This document shows, piece by piece, positions 1 to 4,979 of a stretch of 5,016 nucleotides of DNA (positions are counted from its first letter, which is position 1; each line of letters opens with the position of its first letter). Made by a program: the position numbers and the translations under genes. The stretch comes from an uncultured Clostridia bacterium (GTDB lineage Bacteria; Bacillota; Clostridia; Oscillospirales; Oscillospiraceae), in assembly GCA_945910975.1 (NCBI GenBank), contig CAMDZY010000128.1:1-5016 (forward strand), given 5' to 3'. Below the pieces are notes generated by a model, which saw only the letters and a list, made by a program, of their open reading frames with translations, was not told the origin of the DNA and made no database searches.

Positions 1-1
1 A

Positions 2-466
2 ACGCCGATCATCATGCTGACTGCAAAGGGGGAAACCGAGGACAAGGTGACCGGCCTGAAAACCGGCGCGGATGACTACATCACCAAGCCCTTTGAAATG
101 AAAGAGGTTTTGGCTCGCGTGGAGGCGGTGCTGCGCCGCAGCGGGGTGGAGGTCGGAAAAGTCGGCAAGAAGCTGACCTTTGACAAGCTGACGATCGATA
201 TGGATGCGTTTGAACTGACGGTGGACGGCAAAAAAATATCCACCCCGCCCAAGGAAATGGAGCTTTTGTATCATCTGGCGTCCAATCCCAACAGAGTATT
301 TACCCGTAACCAGCTACTTGATGAGGTCTGGGGGTTTGACTACTTCGGCGATACACGCACGGTAGATGTTCATATCAAGCGCCTGCGGGAGAAGCTCGAG
401 GGTGTTTCGCCTGCGTGGTCACTCAAGACGGTTTGGAGCGTAGGCTATAAGTTCGAGGTACAATAA
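2..466 (+). CDS. OmpR/PhoB-family response regulator, 5'-truncated by window edge
   Basis: This is the DNA-binding partner of the kinase that follows. The frame is open from base 2, so the gene begins upstream of the window; an ATG at 14 is internal. The visible part starts with TPIIMLTAKG, which carries the conserved receiver Thr, followed by GADDYITKPF with the conserved receiver Lys. The phosphoacceptor Asp lies in the missing part. After a short linker comes a complete winged-helix output domain (from about LTFDKLTID to the C-terminus) with the family hallmarks ELLYHLASNPNRVFTR, LLDEVWG, DTRTVDVHIKRLREKL and VGYKFE. OmpR/PhoB regulators usually have about 225-235 residues, so roughly 75-80 N-terminal residues are absent. 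The stop TAA (464-466) is 3 nt before the kinase ATG, so the pair is clearly one operon. Target promoters cannot be deduced here; control of the downstream htrA-like gene is an inference from analogy with CssR. Confidence 0.95.
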   Translation, partial: TPIIMLTAKGETEDKVTGLKTGADDYITKPFEMKEVLARVEAVLRRSGVEVGKVGKKLTFDKLTIDMDAFELTVDGKKISTPPKEMELLYHLASNPNRVFTRNQLLDEVWGFDYFGDTRTVDVHIKRLREKLEGVSPAWSLKTVWSVGYKFEVQ

Positions 467-469
467 TTC

Positions 470-1966
470 ATGACAACAAATTATCATCGCCAATTCCGCA
501 CGATGGCTTCGCTGCTTCTGGTGGCAATTTTGATTCTTGGCTTGGTGTTTCATATTTTTTTGTATGACATCACCCTGTCGAACAACGAAGATGCGCTCTA
601 CCGCAATGCCAGTGCCATGGCGGATTTGACGCAAACCTACTATGAAACCGGCAGTATGACGCAGGTGGTTGCATACTGGATGAATCTTTCCTTTGCTGCG
701 CGCACATCCGGGTCAAAAATGTTGTTGTGCGACGCGCAGGGGAGGGTGCTGCTCTGCTCGGAAGATATTCAAGGCTGCTCGCACACCGGCAAGTGGGTTG
801 CGGACGGGACGGCGGAGAAGGCCGCTTCGAGAGGACGCGTCGCTTCCACGTCTATGACGTCTGATATTTATTCCTCTGCGCATCTTTCCGTGGCGGTACC
901 GGTGCTAAGTGGGAAAGGGAAGCTGCTTGGGGTAGTTGTTGCATCGTGTGAAATGGCCAAAGTGAACCGCACGATCAAGCGTACAACCTCTGTATTCTTC
1001 CTGACTGCACTTGTGGTCATGGCAATTACGCTGTCTTGTATGCTTGCGCTCACAAAGCAGCAGAATAAACCGCTGCGGGATCTGGCGGAAACGGCACGCC
1101 GCCTGGGTCACGGCAATCTCGAGGCCAGAGTTGCGGTAGGCAGTGGCTGCTCCAAGGAGTATGAGGAACTGGCAGTTGCGTTTAATAATATGGCGACCAG
1201 CTTGCAGACATCGGAAAAACAACGCCAGGAATTTGTTGCAAACGTTTCCCATGAGCTGAAAACGCCGATGACCACAATTGCCGGTTATATGGACGGTATG
1301 CTTGACGGTACAATTCCGAAGGAACAGCACGAGCACTATATGCAAATCATCTCCAGTGAGGTACGCAGACTTTCGCGTCTGGTACGCAGTATGCTCGATA
1401 TTTCCCGCATCCAGAGCCAAGGCGTGGACAGCGGCCGAAAGTGCCGTTTTGATATCTGCGATCTGGTAGGGCAGACACTGCTGAGCTTTGAAAAGCGCAT
1501 TACCGACAAGGGACTGGATGTTCAGGTGAACATGCCGGACAATCCCACTTTTGCCTATGCCGATCCGGATGCAATTACCCAGGTGATTTACAATCTTCTG
1601 GACAATGCCGTGAAATTCTGTGAGGAAAGCGGTACGCTTGGCCTCAACGTCCGGCCGAACGGAACTAAGCTGCGGGTTTCCGTTTCCAATACCGGCGCCA
1701 CGATTTCCCCGGAGGAGCTGCCGCTGGTCTTTGACCGCTTCCACAAGGAGGATAAGAGCCGCAGCATCAATCCGGACGGAGCAGGACTCGGATTATATAT
1801 TGTGAAAACCATTATCTGCGGTCATGGGGAAGATATTTCTGTGATGTCCAGGGATGGCAAGACGGAATTTACCTTTACTTTGCCCTATGTCAAGCAGCGC
1901 GGAAGGGAGGAACACAACGATGGACGAGTTTACACCGATGGAGCCGGCGGAGATTCTGGAGGTTGA
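470..1966 (+). CDS. Membrane sensor histidine kinase (HAMP-HisKA-HATPase)
   Basis: The 498-residue protein autophosphorylates on His and passes phosphate to the adjacent regulator. TM1 is at about residues 12-32, an extracytoplasmic sensor at 33-172, TM2 at about 173-195, HAMP at about 196-250, HisKA at about 251-318 with the H-box FVANVSHELKTP (His261), and HATPase_c at about 362-472. The N-box is QVIYNLLDNAVKF, the F-box LPLVFDRFHKEDKS and the G2-box DGAGLGLYIVK. The G1 box reads SNTGATI, with Asn407 in place of the usual Asp. The sensor contains three closely spaced cysteines (87, 96, 103). The start ATG at 470 is preceded by GAGGT (455-459) at about 10 nt inside the end of the regulator gene. 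About 25 residues follow the usual end of the ATPase domain; they overlap the start of the protease gene and look incidental. The arrangement recalls CssS (envelope-stress kinase next to htrA), but sequence alone does not prove that assignment. Confidence 0.95.
   Translation: MTTNYHRQFRTMASLLLVAILILGLVFHIFLYDITLSNNEDALYRNASAMADLTQTYYETGSMTQVVAYWMNLSFAARTSGSKMLLCDAQGRVLLCSEDIQGCSHTGKWVADGTAEKAASRGRVASTSMTSDIYSSAHLSVAVPVLSGKGKLLGVVVASCEMAKVNRTIKRTTSVFFLTALVVMAITLSCMLALTKQQNKPLRDLAETARRLGHGNLEARVAVGSGCSKEYEELAVAFNNMATSLQTSEKQRQEFVANVSHELKTPMTTIAGYMDGMLDGTIPKEQHEHYMQIISSEVRRLSRLVRSMLDISRIQSQGVDSGRKCRFDICDLVGQTLLSFEKRITDKGLDVQVNMPDNPTFAYADPDAITQVIYNLLDNAVKFCEESGTLGLNVRPNGTKLRVSVSNTGATISPEELPLVFDRFHKEDKSRSINPDGAGLGLYIVKTIICGHGEDISVMSRDGKTEFTFTLPYVKQRGREEHNDGRVYTDGAGGDSGG
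1904..1910 (+). promoter_or_regulatory. Shine-Dalgarno site that sets the htrA start
   Basis: AGGGAGG ends 9 nt before the ATG at 1920, an ideal spacing. The reading frame is open further upstream to an ATG at 1854, but that one has no good ribosome binding site and would add 22 residues (beginning MARRNLPLL) that look like out-of-frame kinase sequence. The site lies within the kinase coding region, so ribosomes finishing the kinase pass through it. Translational coupling is likely. Confidence 0.8.
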
Positions 1967-3158
1967 TAAACCCGTCAGGCTCCCACCGGAGGAAACCGGA
2001 TATTACGGCACGGTGCCTGCACCCAAAAAGCGCCGTCATGTGGGTTTGATTGTGTTTTTGTGCGTGCTGCTGCTGGCAGTGGGCGGTATATTCGTGCTGG
2101 TGAATTTCTATGAGATCCGCATTGAACGCTCCGACGATGGCTACAGTGTGATCGTTCAGCGGCGGGGCAGCAGAAGCGCAACATCGGAAAAGAGCGAAGC
2201 CAACGTTCCGGATTTTCGGTTGGAAAACACGCAGACTTCCGATACCGCATCTGAGCCGCTGAGCTTGCAGGAGATTTATCAAACAGTCAGTCCCAGCGTG
2301 GTTGCTGTGAGTGCCGACGGCACACAGAGCATCGGCTCCGGTGTGGTGATCAGCGAGGATGGATATATTGTCACCAGCTACCATGTGGTAGACGGTGGCA
2401 CATCCGTTGAAGTACAGCTGCTCGATGGCGATACCTATCGCGCCGGCGTGGTGGCCAGCGACGAGGTGAGTGATTTGGCGCTGCTGAAAGTCGATGCAAC
2501 CGGTTTGACCCCGGTGGAATTCGGCGATTCGGATGAGGTACAGGTCGGCGATGCGGTGGTTGCCATCGGCAATCCCCTGGGAATCGAGCTGAGCGGCACC
2601 ATGACAAATGGCATCATTTCCGCTATCAACCGCAATCTGGATTTGAACGGCTCAAAAATGACACTGCTCCAGACGAATGCCGCGCTGAACAACGGCAACT
2701 CCGGTGGCCCTTTGATCAACGGCTATGGTCAAGTGATCGGCATCAACACGGCGAAGATCAATGCCAACTATAGTACCGCTTCCGTGGAGGGCATTGGCTT
2801 TGCCATTCCGTCAAATACGGTTTGCAGCATTGTCGATGAGCTTCTAACCAGCGGCTATGTGAGCGGCAGAGCCACGCTGCGCCTGAGCGTTGCAGATATG
2901 AACGAGGTGCAGCGGGTCTACCTACAGCTGCCAAAGGGTGTCTATGTCGCGGAAGTGGCACCAAACTCGAATGCCTATTTTGCGGGCATCCGATATGGTG
3001 ACATTCTCGTGTCCATTGACGGCGCCGAAATTGACTCCACGGACGTCTATACCAACAAGCTCTCGGAGTATTCCGCAGGCGACACAATACAGGTGGTTAT
3101 TTACCGCAACGGTGCGCTGTGGACCGCAGATATCCTGCTGGAGGAGCAAGTTGGATAA
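1920..3158 (+). CDS. htrA: HtrA/DegP-type membrane-anchored serine protease with one PDZ domain
   Basis: This is a 412-residue protein of the trypsin-like S1C family, which degrades or refolds misfolded exported proteins on the outer face of the membrane. A proline- and acid-rich cytoplasmic tail (residues 1-36) precedes the basic stretch KKRRH and a single TM helix (about 42-62), giving a type II anchor. A linker of about 50 residues follows, then the protease domain (about 115-305). The catalytic triad is visible: His155 in TSYHVV, Asp185 in SDLALLK and Ser261 in GNSGGPL. The motif VVAIGNPLG is also typical. One PDZ domain (about 315-405) contains VYVAEVAPNSNAYFAG and GDILVSIDG. Length and layout match Firmicutes HtrA/DegP-like proteases. 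The gene overlaps the kinase gene by 47 nt. Placement behind a two-component system suggests that the system controls it or that it feeds back on sensing; this is inferred. The symbol is used in the broad family sense. Confidence 0.93.
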   Translation: MDEFTPMEPAEILEVDKPVRLPPEETGYYGTVPAPKKRRHVGLIVFLCVLLLAVGGIFVLVNFYEIRIERSDDGYSVIVQRRGSRSATSEKSEANVPDFRLENTQTSDTASEPLSLQEIYQTVSPSVVAVSADGTQSIGSGVVISEDGYIVTSYHVVDGGTSVEVQLLDGDTYRAGVVASDEVSDLALLKVDATGLTPVEFGDSDEVQVGDAVVAIGNPLGIELSGTMTNGIISAINRNLDLNGSKMTLLQTNAALNNGNSGGPLINGYGQVIGINTAKINANYSTASVEGIGFAIPSNTVCSIVDELLTSGYVSGRATLRLSVADMNEVQRVYLQLPKGVYVAEVAPNSNAYFAGIRYGDILVSIDGAEIDSTDVYTNKLSEYSAGDTIQVVIYRNGALWTADILLEEQVG

Positions 3159-3179
3159 TAAACAACAATAAGCACAGAC

Positions 3180-3242
3180 GGGGGACTACAAAATTGCAGT
3201 CCTCCGGCACGGCTCTGCGCCAAGGCAGCGAGCGCTTCTTGG
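3180..3242 (+). other. Two tandem hairpins after htrA, function unknown
   Basis: The first hairpin pairs GGGGGACT (3180-3187) with AGTCCTCC (3198-3205), 8 bp including one G-T pair, around a 10-nt loop. The second pairs CCAAGG (3220-3225) with TCTTGG-side bases 3237-3242, with a one-base bulge, then AGC/GCT closing a GAGC loop. Neither is followed by a T-run, so neither is a standard intrinsic terminator. The segment sits between the htrA stop and the rplJ promoter. It could be an mRNA 3'-end structure, a Rho-type or weak terminator, or part of a dispersed repeat. I do not see a convincing gene in it. Confidence 0.4.
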
Positions 3243-3290
3243 GATCGGATGATTTGACAACAAGAAATATTAAAAAAATCGAAAAAGTGC

Positions 3291-3318
3291 TTGACTTTCT
3301 GATATTTTCTGCTATAAT
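3291..3318 (+). promoter_or_regulatory. Strong sigma-A promoter of the rplJL operon
   Basis: The -35 box is TTGACT (3291-3296) and the -10 box is a perfect TATAAT (3313-3318), separated by 16 nt. An A-rich stretch (3272-3287) directly upstream resembles an UP element. Transcription should start around 3324-3327, just at the beginning of the L10 leader. This gives the ribosomal stalk genes their own promoter, independent of htrA. Confidence 0.88.
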
Positions 3319-3324
3319 ATCAAA

Positions 3325-3433
3325 TGTTGCCAAAGACAGCAGGTGGCGCAAGCCGTAAGTCCTGCCGAGGTGCGGAGATGAATTTGTATGTTTCTGTGTC
3401 CTCATGTCTTTTGGCATGAGGACATTTATTTTT
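3325..3433 (+). ncRNA. Ribosomal protein L10 leader (autoregulatory mRNA leader)
   Basis: This is a cis-acting leader found upstream of rplJ-rplL in Firmicutes. It contains the typical segment CCAAAGACAGCAGGTGGC (3331-3347). A main stem pairs GCAGG (3339-3343) with CCTGC (3361-3365), and within it GGC (3345-3347) and GCC (3352-3354) close a GCAA tetraloop. Unpaired AAGT and the downstream GAGGT lie where the family has its L10-binding internal loop. The leader ends in the attenuator at 3397-3433. In the known mechanism, L10 bound to L7/L12 binds this RNA and favours termination when the stalk proteins are in excess. Boundaries are approximate; the 5' end is set by the expected transcription start. 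Confidence 0.88.
3397..3433 (+). terminator. Attenuator terminator of the L10 leader
   Basis: TGTCCTCATGTC (3397-3408) pairs with GGCATGAGGACA (3413-3424) in a 12-bp stem with one G-T pair and a TTTT loop. A T-rich tract (TTTATTTTT, 3425-3433) follows directly. This is a strong intrinsic terminator only 14 nt before the rplJ start codon, so it must be conditional. A possible competing pairing is GAGG (3367-3370) with CCTC (3400-3403), which would remove the 5' arm; that antiterminator is a suggestion only. Confidence 0.9.
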
Positions 3434-3434
3434 C

Positions 3435-3440
3435 GGAGGT
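3435..3440 (+). promoter_or_regulatory. Shine-Dalgarno site that sets the rplJ start
   Basis: GGAGGT lies 7 nt before the ATG at 3448, immediately after the attenuator T-tract. The frame stays open upstream to an ATG at 3388, but that would place the leader hairpin inside the coding region and add 20 residues absent from L10 proteins, so 3448 is the start. Confidence 0.9.
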
Positions 3441-3447
3441 GACAACT

Positions 3448-3972
3448 ATGCCCAATGCCAAGGTTCTTGAAACCAAAAAGGCTCTTGTGAATGCGCTGGC
3501 CGACAAGCTGCAGAACGCTACTTCCGCAGTGTTCGTTGACTATAAGGGCATCACTGTCGCACAGGATACTGAACTGCGTAACAAGTTCCGTGAAGCCGGT
3601 GTGGAATACACCGTTGTGAAGAACACCCTCACAAGATTTGCTGCCAACCAGGCTGGCTATAACCAGTTTGATGAGCTTCTCAATGGCACAACTTCTATGG
3701 CTTGCACCAATGGCGATCCCATTGCCCCGGCTCGTATCGTATGCGAATTTGCAAAGAAAAACAAGAATGTTGTTAAGATCAAAGGCGGCTTCGTAGAAGG
3801 CACCGTCATGAGCGTAGAGCAGTTGCAAGGCTTCGGCGAACTGCCCAGCAAGGATGCACTCATCGCACAGGTTCTTGGCACTTTCCTGGCTCCCATTTCT
3901 TCTCTGGCATTTGTTCTGGATCAGATTCGTATCCAGAAGGAAGGCCCCGCTGCGGAAGCTGCCGCAGAATAA
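3448..3972 (+). CDS. rplJ: 50S ribosomal protein L10
   Basis: L10 is the base of the ribosomal stalk: its N-terminal domain binds 23S rRNA together with L11, and its C-terminal helix carries L7/L12 dimers. The 174-residue length is normal. Family signatures are visible: an N-terminal KVLETKKALVNALADKL segment, then SAVFVDYKGITVAQ, LRNKFREAGVEYTVVKNTL and FAKKN. The C-terminal helix (about 140-165, QVLGTFLAPISSLAFVLDQI) is where L12 dimers dock. The protein ends in an acidic, alanine-rich tail. The gene follows its own promoter and L10 leader and is followed after 37 nt by rplL with no terminator between. Expression is expected to be repressed by the L10-L12 complex at the leader. Confidence 0.98.
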   Translation: MPNAKVLETKKALVNALADKLQNATSAVFVDYKGITVAQDTELRNKFREAGVEYTVVKNTLTRFAANQAGYNQFDELLNGTTSMACTNGDPIAPARIVCEFAKKNKNVVKIKGGFVEGTVMSVEQLQGFGELPSKDALIAQVLGTFLAPISSLAFVLDQIRIQKEGPAAEAAAE

Positions 3973-4009
3973 TCTACTTTACAATTAACTTTTTAGGAGG
4001 ATATTTACT

Positions 4010-4378
4010 ATGTCTGAGAAAATCGCTGCTCTGATCGAAGAAGTTAAGGGTCTGACCGTTGTTGAACTGGCAGAACTCGTTCATGCTCTGGAAGACACCT
4101 TTGGTGTTTCCGCCGCTGCCGCTGCTGTTGCTGCTCCCGCCGCTGCTGCTGCCGAAGTGGAAGAAAAGACTGAATTTGACGTTGTCCTGAAGGACTGCGG
4201 CTCTTCCAAGCTGGGCGTCATCAAGGTTATCCGTGCTGCTACCGGCCTCGGCCTGAAGGAAGCAAAGGAAATCGCCGACAACTGCCCGAAGACCTTGAAG
4301 GAAGGCATCTCCAAGGAAGACGCAGAAAAGCTGGCTGAAGATCTCAAGGCCGCTGGCGCTACTGTCGAGGTTAAGTAA
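4010..4378 (+). CDS. rplL: 50S ribosomal protein L7/L12
   Basis: This is the stalk protein that recruits and stimulates translational GTPases (EF-Tu, EF-G, IF2). The 122-residue length is typical. The N-terminal dimerisation and L10-binding domain covers about residues 1-32 (ALIEEVKGLTVVELAELVHA). An alanine-rich flexible hinge spans about 34-50. The C-terminal factor-binding domain (about 53-122) begins EKTEFDVVL and contains the conserved KLGVIKVIRAATGLGLKEAK. A strong AGGAGG (3995-4000) sits 9 nt before the ATG, stronger than the rplJ site, which fits the need for several L12 copies per L10. It ends the operon: an intrinsic terminator lies 33 nt after the stop, and rpoB does not follow. 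Confidence 0.98.
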   Translation: MSEKIAALIEEVKGLTVVELAELVHALEDTFGVSAAAAAVAAPAAAAAEVEEKTEFDVVLKDCGSSKLGVIKVIRAATGLGLKEAKEIADNCPKTLKEGISKEDAEKLAEDLKAAGATVEVK

Positions 4379-4411
4379 TTTAACTTTTGATGCCCTGAAT
4401 TTCAAACAATC

Positions 4412-4455
4412 CCGCCAAACCAGCCCTGTATTCAGGTCGCCGGTTTGGCGGTTTT
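4412..4455 (+). terminator. Intrinsic terminator of the rplJL operon
   Basis: CCGCCAAACC (4412-4421) pairs perfectly with GGTTTGGCGG (4442-4451), followed by TTTTG. The 20-nt loop holds a small inner hairpin, CCTG (4425-4428) with CAGG (4433-4436). The T-tract is short (4 T, then GTATGTT), so termination may be incomplete and allow some readthrough into the small gene downstream. Confidence 0.85.
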
Positions 4456-4561
4456 GTATGTTCAAGCGCTATGTCAGGGCAACGCCGAAAGTTCGGGTGC
4501 AATCGATTTAGGTTCGTATCAAATCAATGACGGGACTACAGATAGTGACAAATTGAAAAAT

Positions 4562-4575
4562 GAGGTGGAAATATA
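4562..4575 (+). promoter_or_regulatory. Shine-Dalgarno followed by an ATA in start position
   Basis: GAGGTGG (4562-4568) lies 4-7 nt before the codon ATA at 4573-4575, which is in frame with the TfoX-domain gene. The codons after ATA read SSNKEYLQFIL, which looks like the usual N-terminus of this family (compare M-x-S-S-K-E-Y-L). An ATG here would be unremarkable. ATA is either a very rare start codon or the product of a G-to-A change. An out-of-frame ATG at 4560-4562 overlaps the site. Confidence 0.6.
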
Positions 4576-4593
4576 TCGTCAAACAAGGAATAT

Positions 4594-4887
4594 TTGCAAT
4601 TCATTTTGGGACAGCTGTCCGAGGTGGAGGAAGTTACATATCGGGCGATGATGGGAGAATTTCTGATCTATTATCGCGGTAAGATCATTGGAGGAATCTA
4701 TGATGATAGGTTCCTTGTGAAGCCGACAAAATCAGCGCGTTCCTTGATGCCGACGGCTCCTTCCGAAGTTCCTTATGCGGGAGCAAAGGAAATGCTGTTG
4801 GTAGAGGAAGTGGACAATAAAAAATTTTTGAAAGACTTGTTTTATGCGATGTATGATGAATTGCCAAAACCGGTAAAAAAGAAGTAA
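4594..4887 (+). CDS. TfoX N-terminal-domain protein, function unknown
   Basis: This is a small protein consisting only of a TfoX/Sxy N-terminal-type domain. It has 97 residues from the TTG at 4594, the first standard in-frame start, and 104 if translation begins at the ATA at 4573. A weak AAGGA (4585-4589) lies 4 nt before the TTG. Recognisable segments are VTYRAMMGEFLIYYRGK, GGIYDDRFLVKPTKSA, PYAGAKEMLLVEEVD and a lysine-rich C-terminus (KPVKKK). In gamma-proteobacteria TfoX/Sxy regulates competence, but the single-domain clostridial proteins have no established role, so competence should not be assumed. Frame and sequence show no internal damage. An in-frame stop at 4561-4563 limits any longer start. 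There is no convincing promoter between the rplL terminator and this gene; it may depend on readthrough or on a weak promoter I cannot identify. Confidence 0.85.
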   Translation: MQFILGQLSEVEEVTYRAMMGEFLIYYRGKIIGGIYDDRFLVKPTKSARSLMPTAPSEVPYAGAKEMLLVEEVDNKKFLKDLFYAMYDELPKPVKKK

Positions 4888-4956
4888 TACGAAGGAACCT
4901 CTGATTGATCTGGTATGCAGATTCAATCAGTGCTTCCTTAAAATGGCGATTCGTAT
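4887..4956. repeat. Nested inverted repeat / long hairpin after the TfoX gene
   Basis: The core pairs CTGATTGA (4901-4908) with TCAATCAG (4923-4930) and continues inward as TCTG/CAGA (4909-4912 with 4918-4921, one bulged T) around a GTATG loop. Outside a 3x3 internal loop, AAGGAA (4892-4897) pairs with TTCCTT (4934-4939). Further out, ATACGAA (4887-4893) matches TTCGTAT (4950-4956) after a 10-nt asymmetric insert. No T-run follows at once, but T6 tracts lie about 10 nt beyond on the + strand (4967-4972) and, read on the - strand, about 6 nt beyond (4880-4875). It may be a poor bidirectional terminator or a dispersed palindromic (REP/MITE-like) element. Confidence 0.6.
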
Positions 4957-4965
4957 GATGCAATG

Positions 4966-4979
4966 ATTTTTTAAAAAAT
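4966..4979. repeat. T6A6 palindrome in AT-rich window end
   Basis: ATTTTTTAAAAAAT is a perfect 14-bp palindrome of a T-run followed by an A-run. The sequence from here to the end of the window is strongly AT-rich and has no coding signal. It could be the start of the promoter region of a next gene, or the T-tract of a terminator with the preceding inverted repeat. Confidence 0.4.

Noticed and set aside
905..1744. Long open frame on the - strand inside the kinase gene
   Set aside because: It lies opposite a kinase with all family motifs in order, and its translation shows no recognisable domain; it is a shadow of the coding strand.
3254..3273. TTGACA (3254-3259) with TATTAA (3268-3273) as a second rplJ promoter
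   Set aside because: The spacing is only 8 nt, far too short for sigma-A; the 3291-3318 pair is much better.
3119..3358. Small + strand frame from the end of htrA across the rplJ promoter
   Set aside because: It covers the hairpins, promoter and L10 leader, has no Shine-Dalgarno sequence and no recognisable protein features.
3097..3828. Open - strand frame covering the L10 leader and rplJ
   Set aside because: It runs antisense through a clear promoter, leader RNA and rplJ. No ribosome binding site or protein family supports it.
4500..4560. Possible promoter for the TfoX-domain gene (TATCAA near 4517)
   Set aside because: Matches to both boxes are poor, and the -35 candidate TTCGGG is weak; not supportable by eye.
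4445..4651. Small + strand frame after the rplL terminator
   Set aside because: It begins in the terminator arm and overlaps the TfoX-domain gene in another frame; the translation is not protein-like.
4560..4680. ATG at 4560 as the start of the small downstream gene
   Set aside because: It is in a different frame from the TfoX-domain sequence, overlaps the Shine-Dalgarno sequence and yields a peptide of about 39 residues with no family resemblance.
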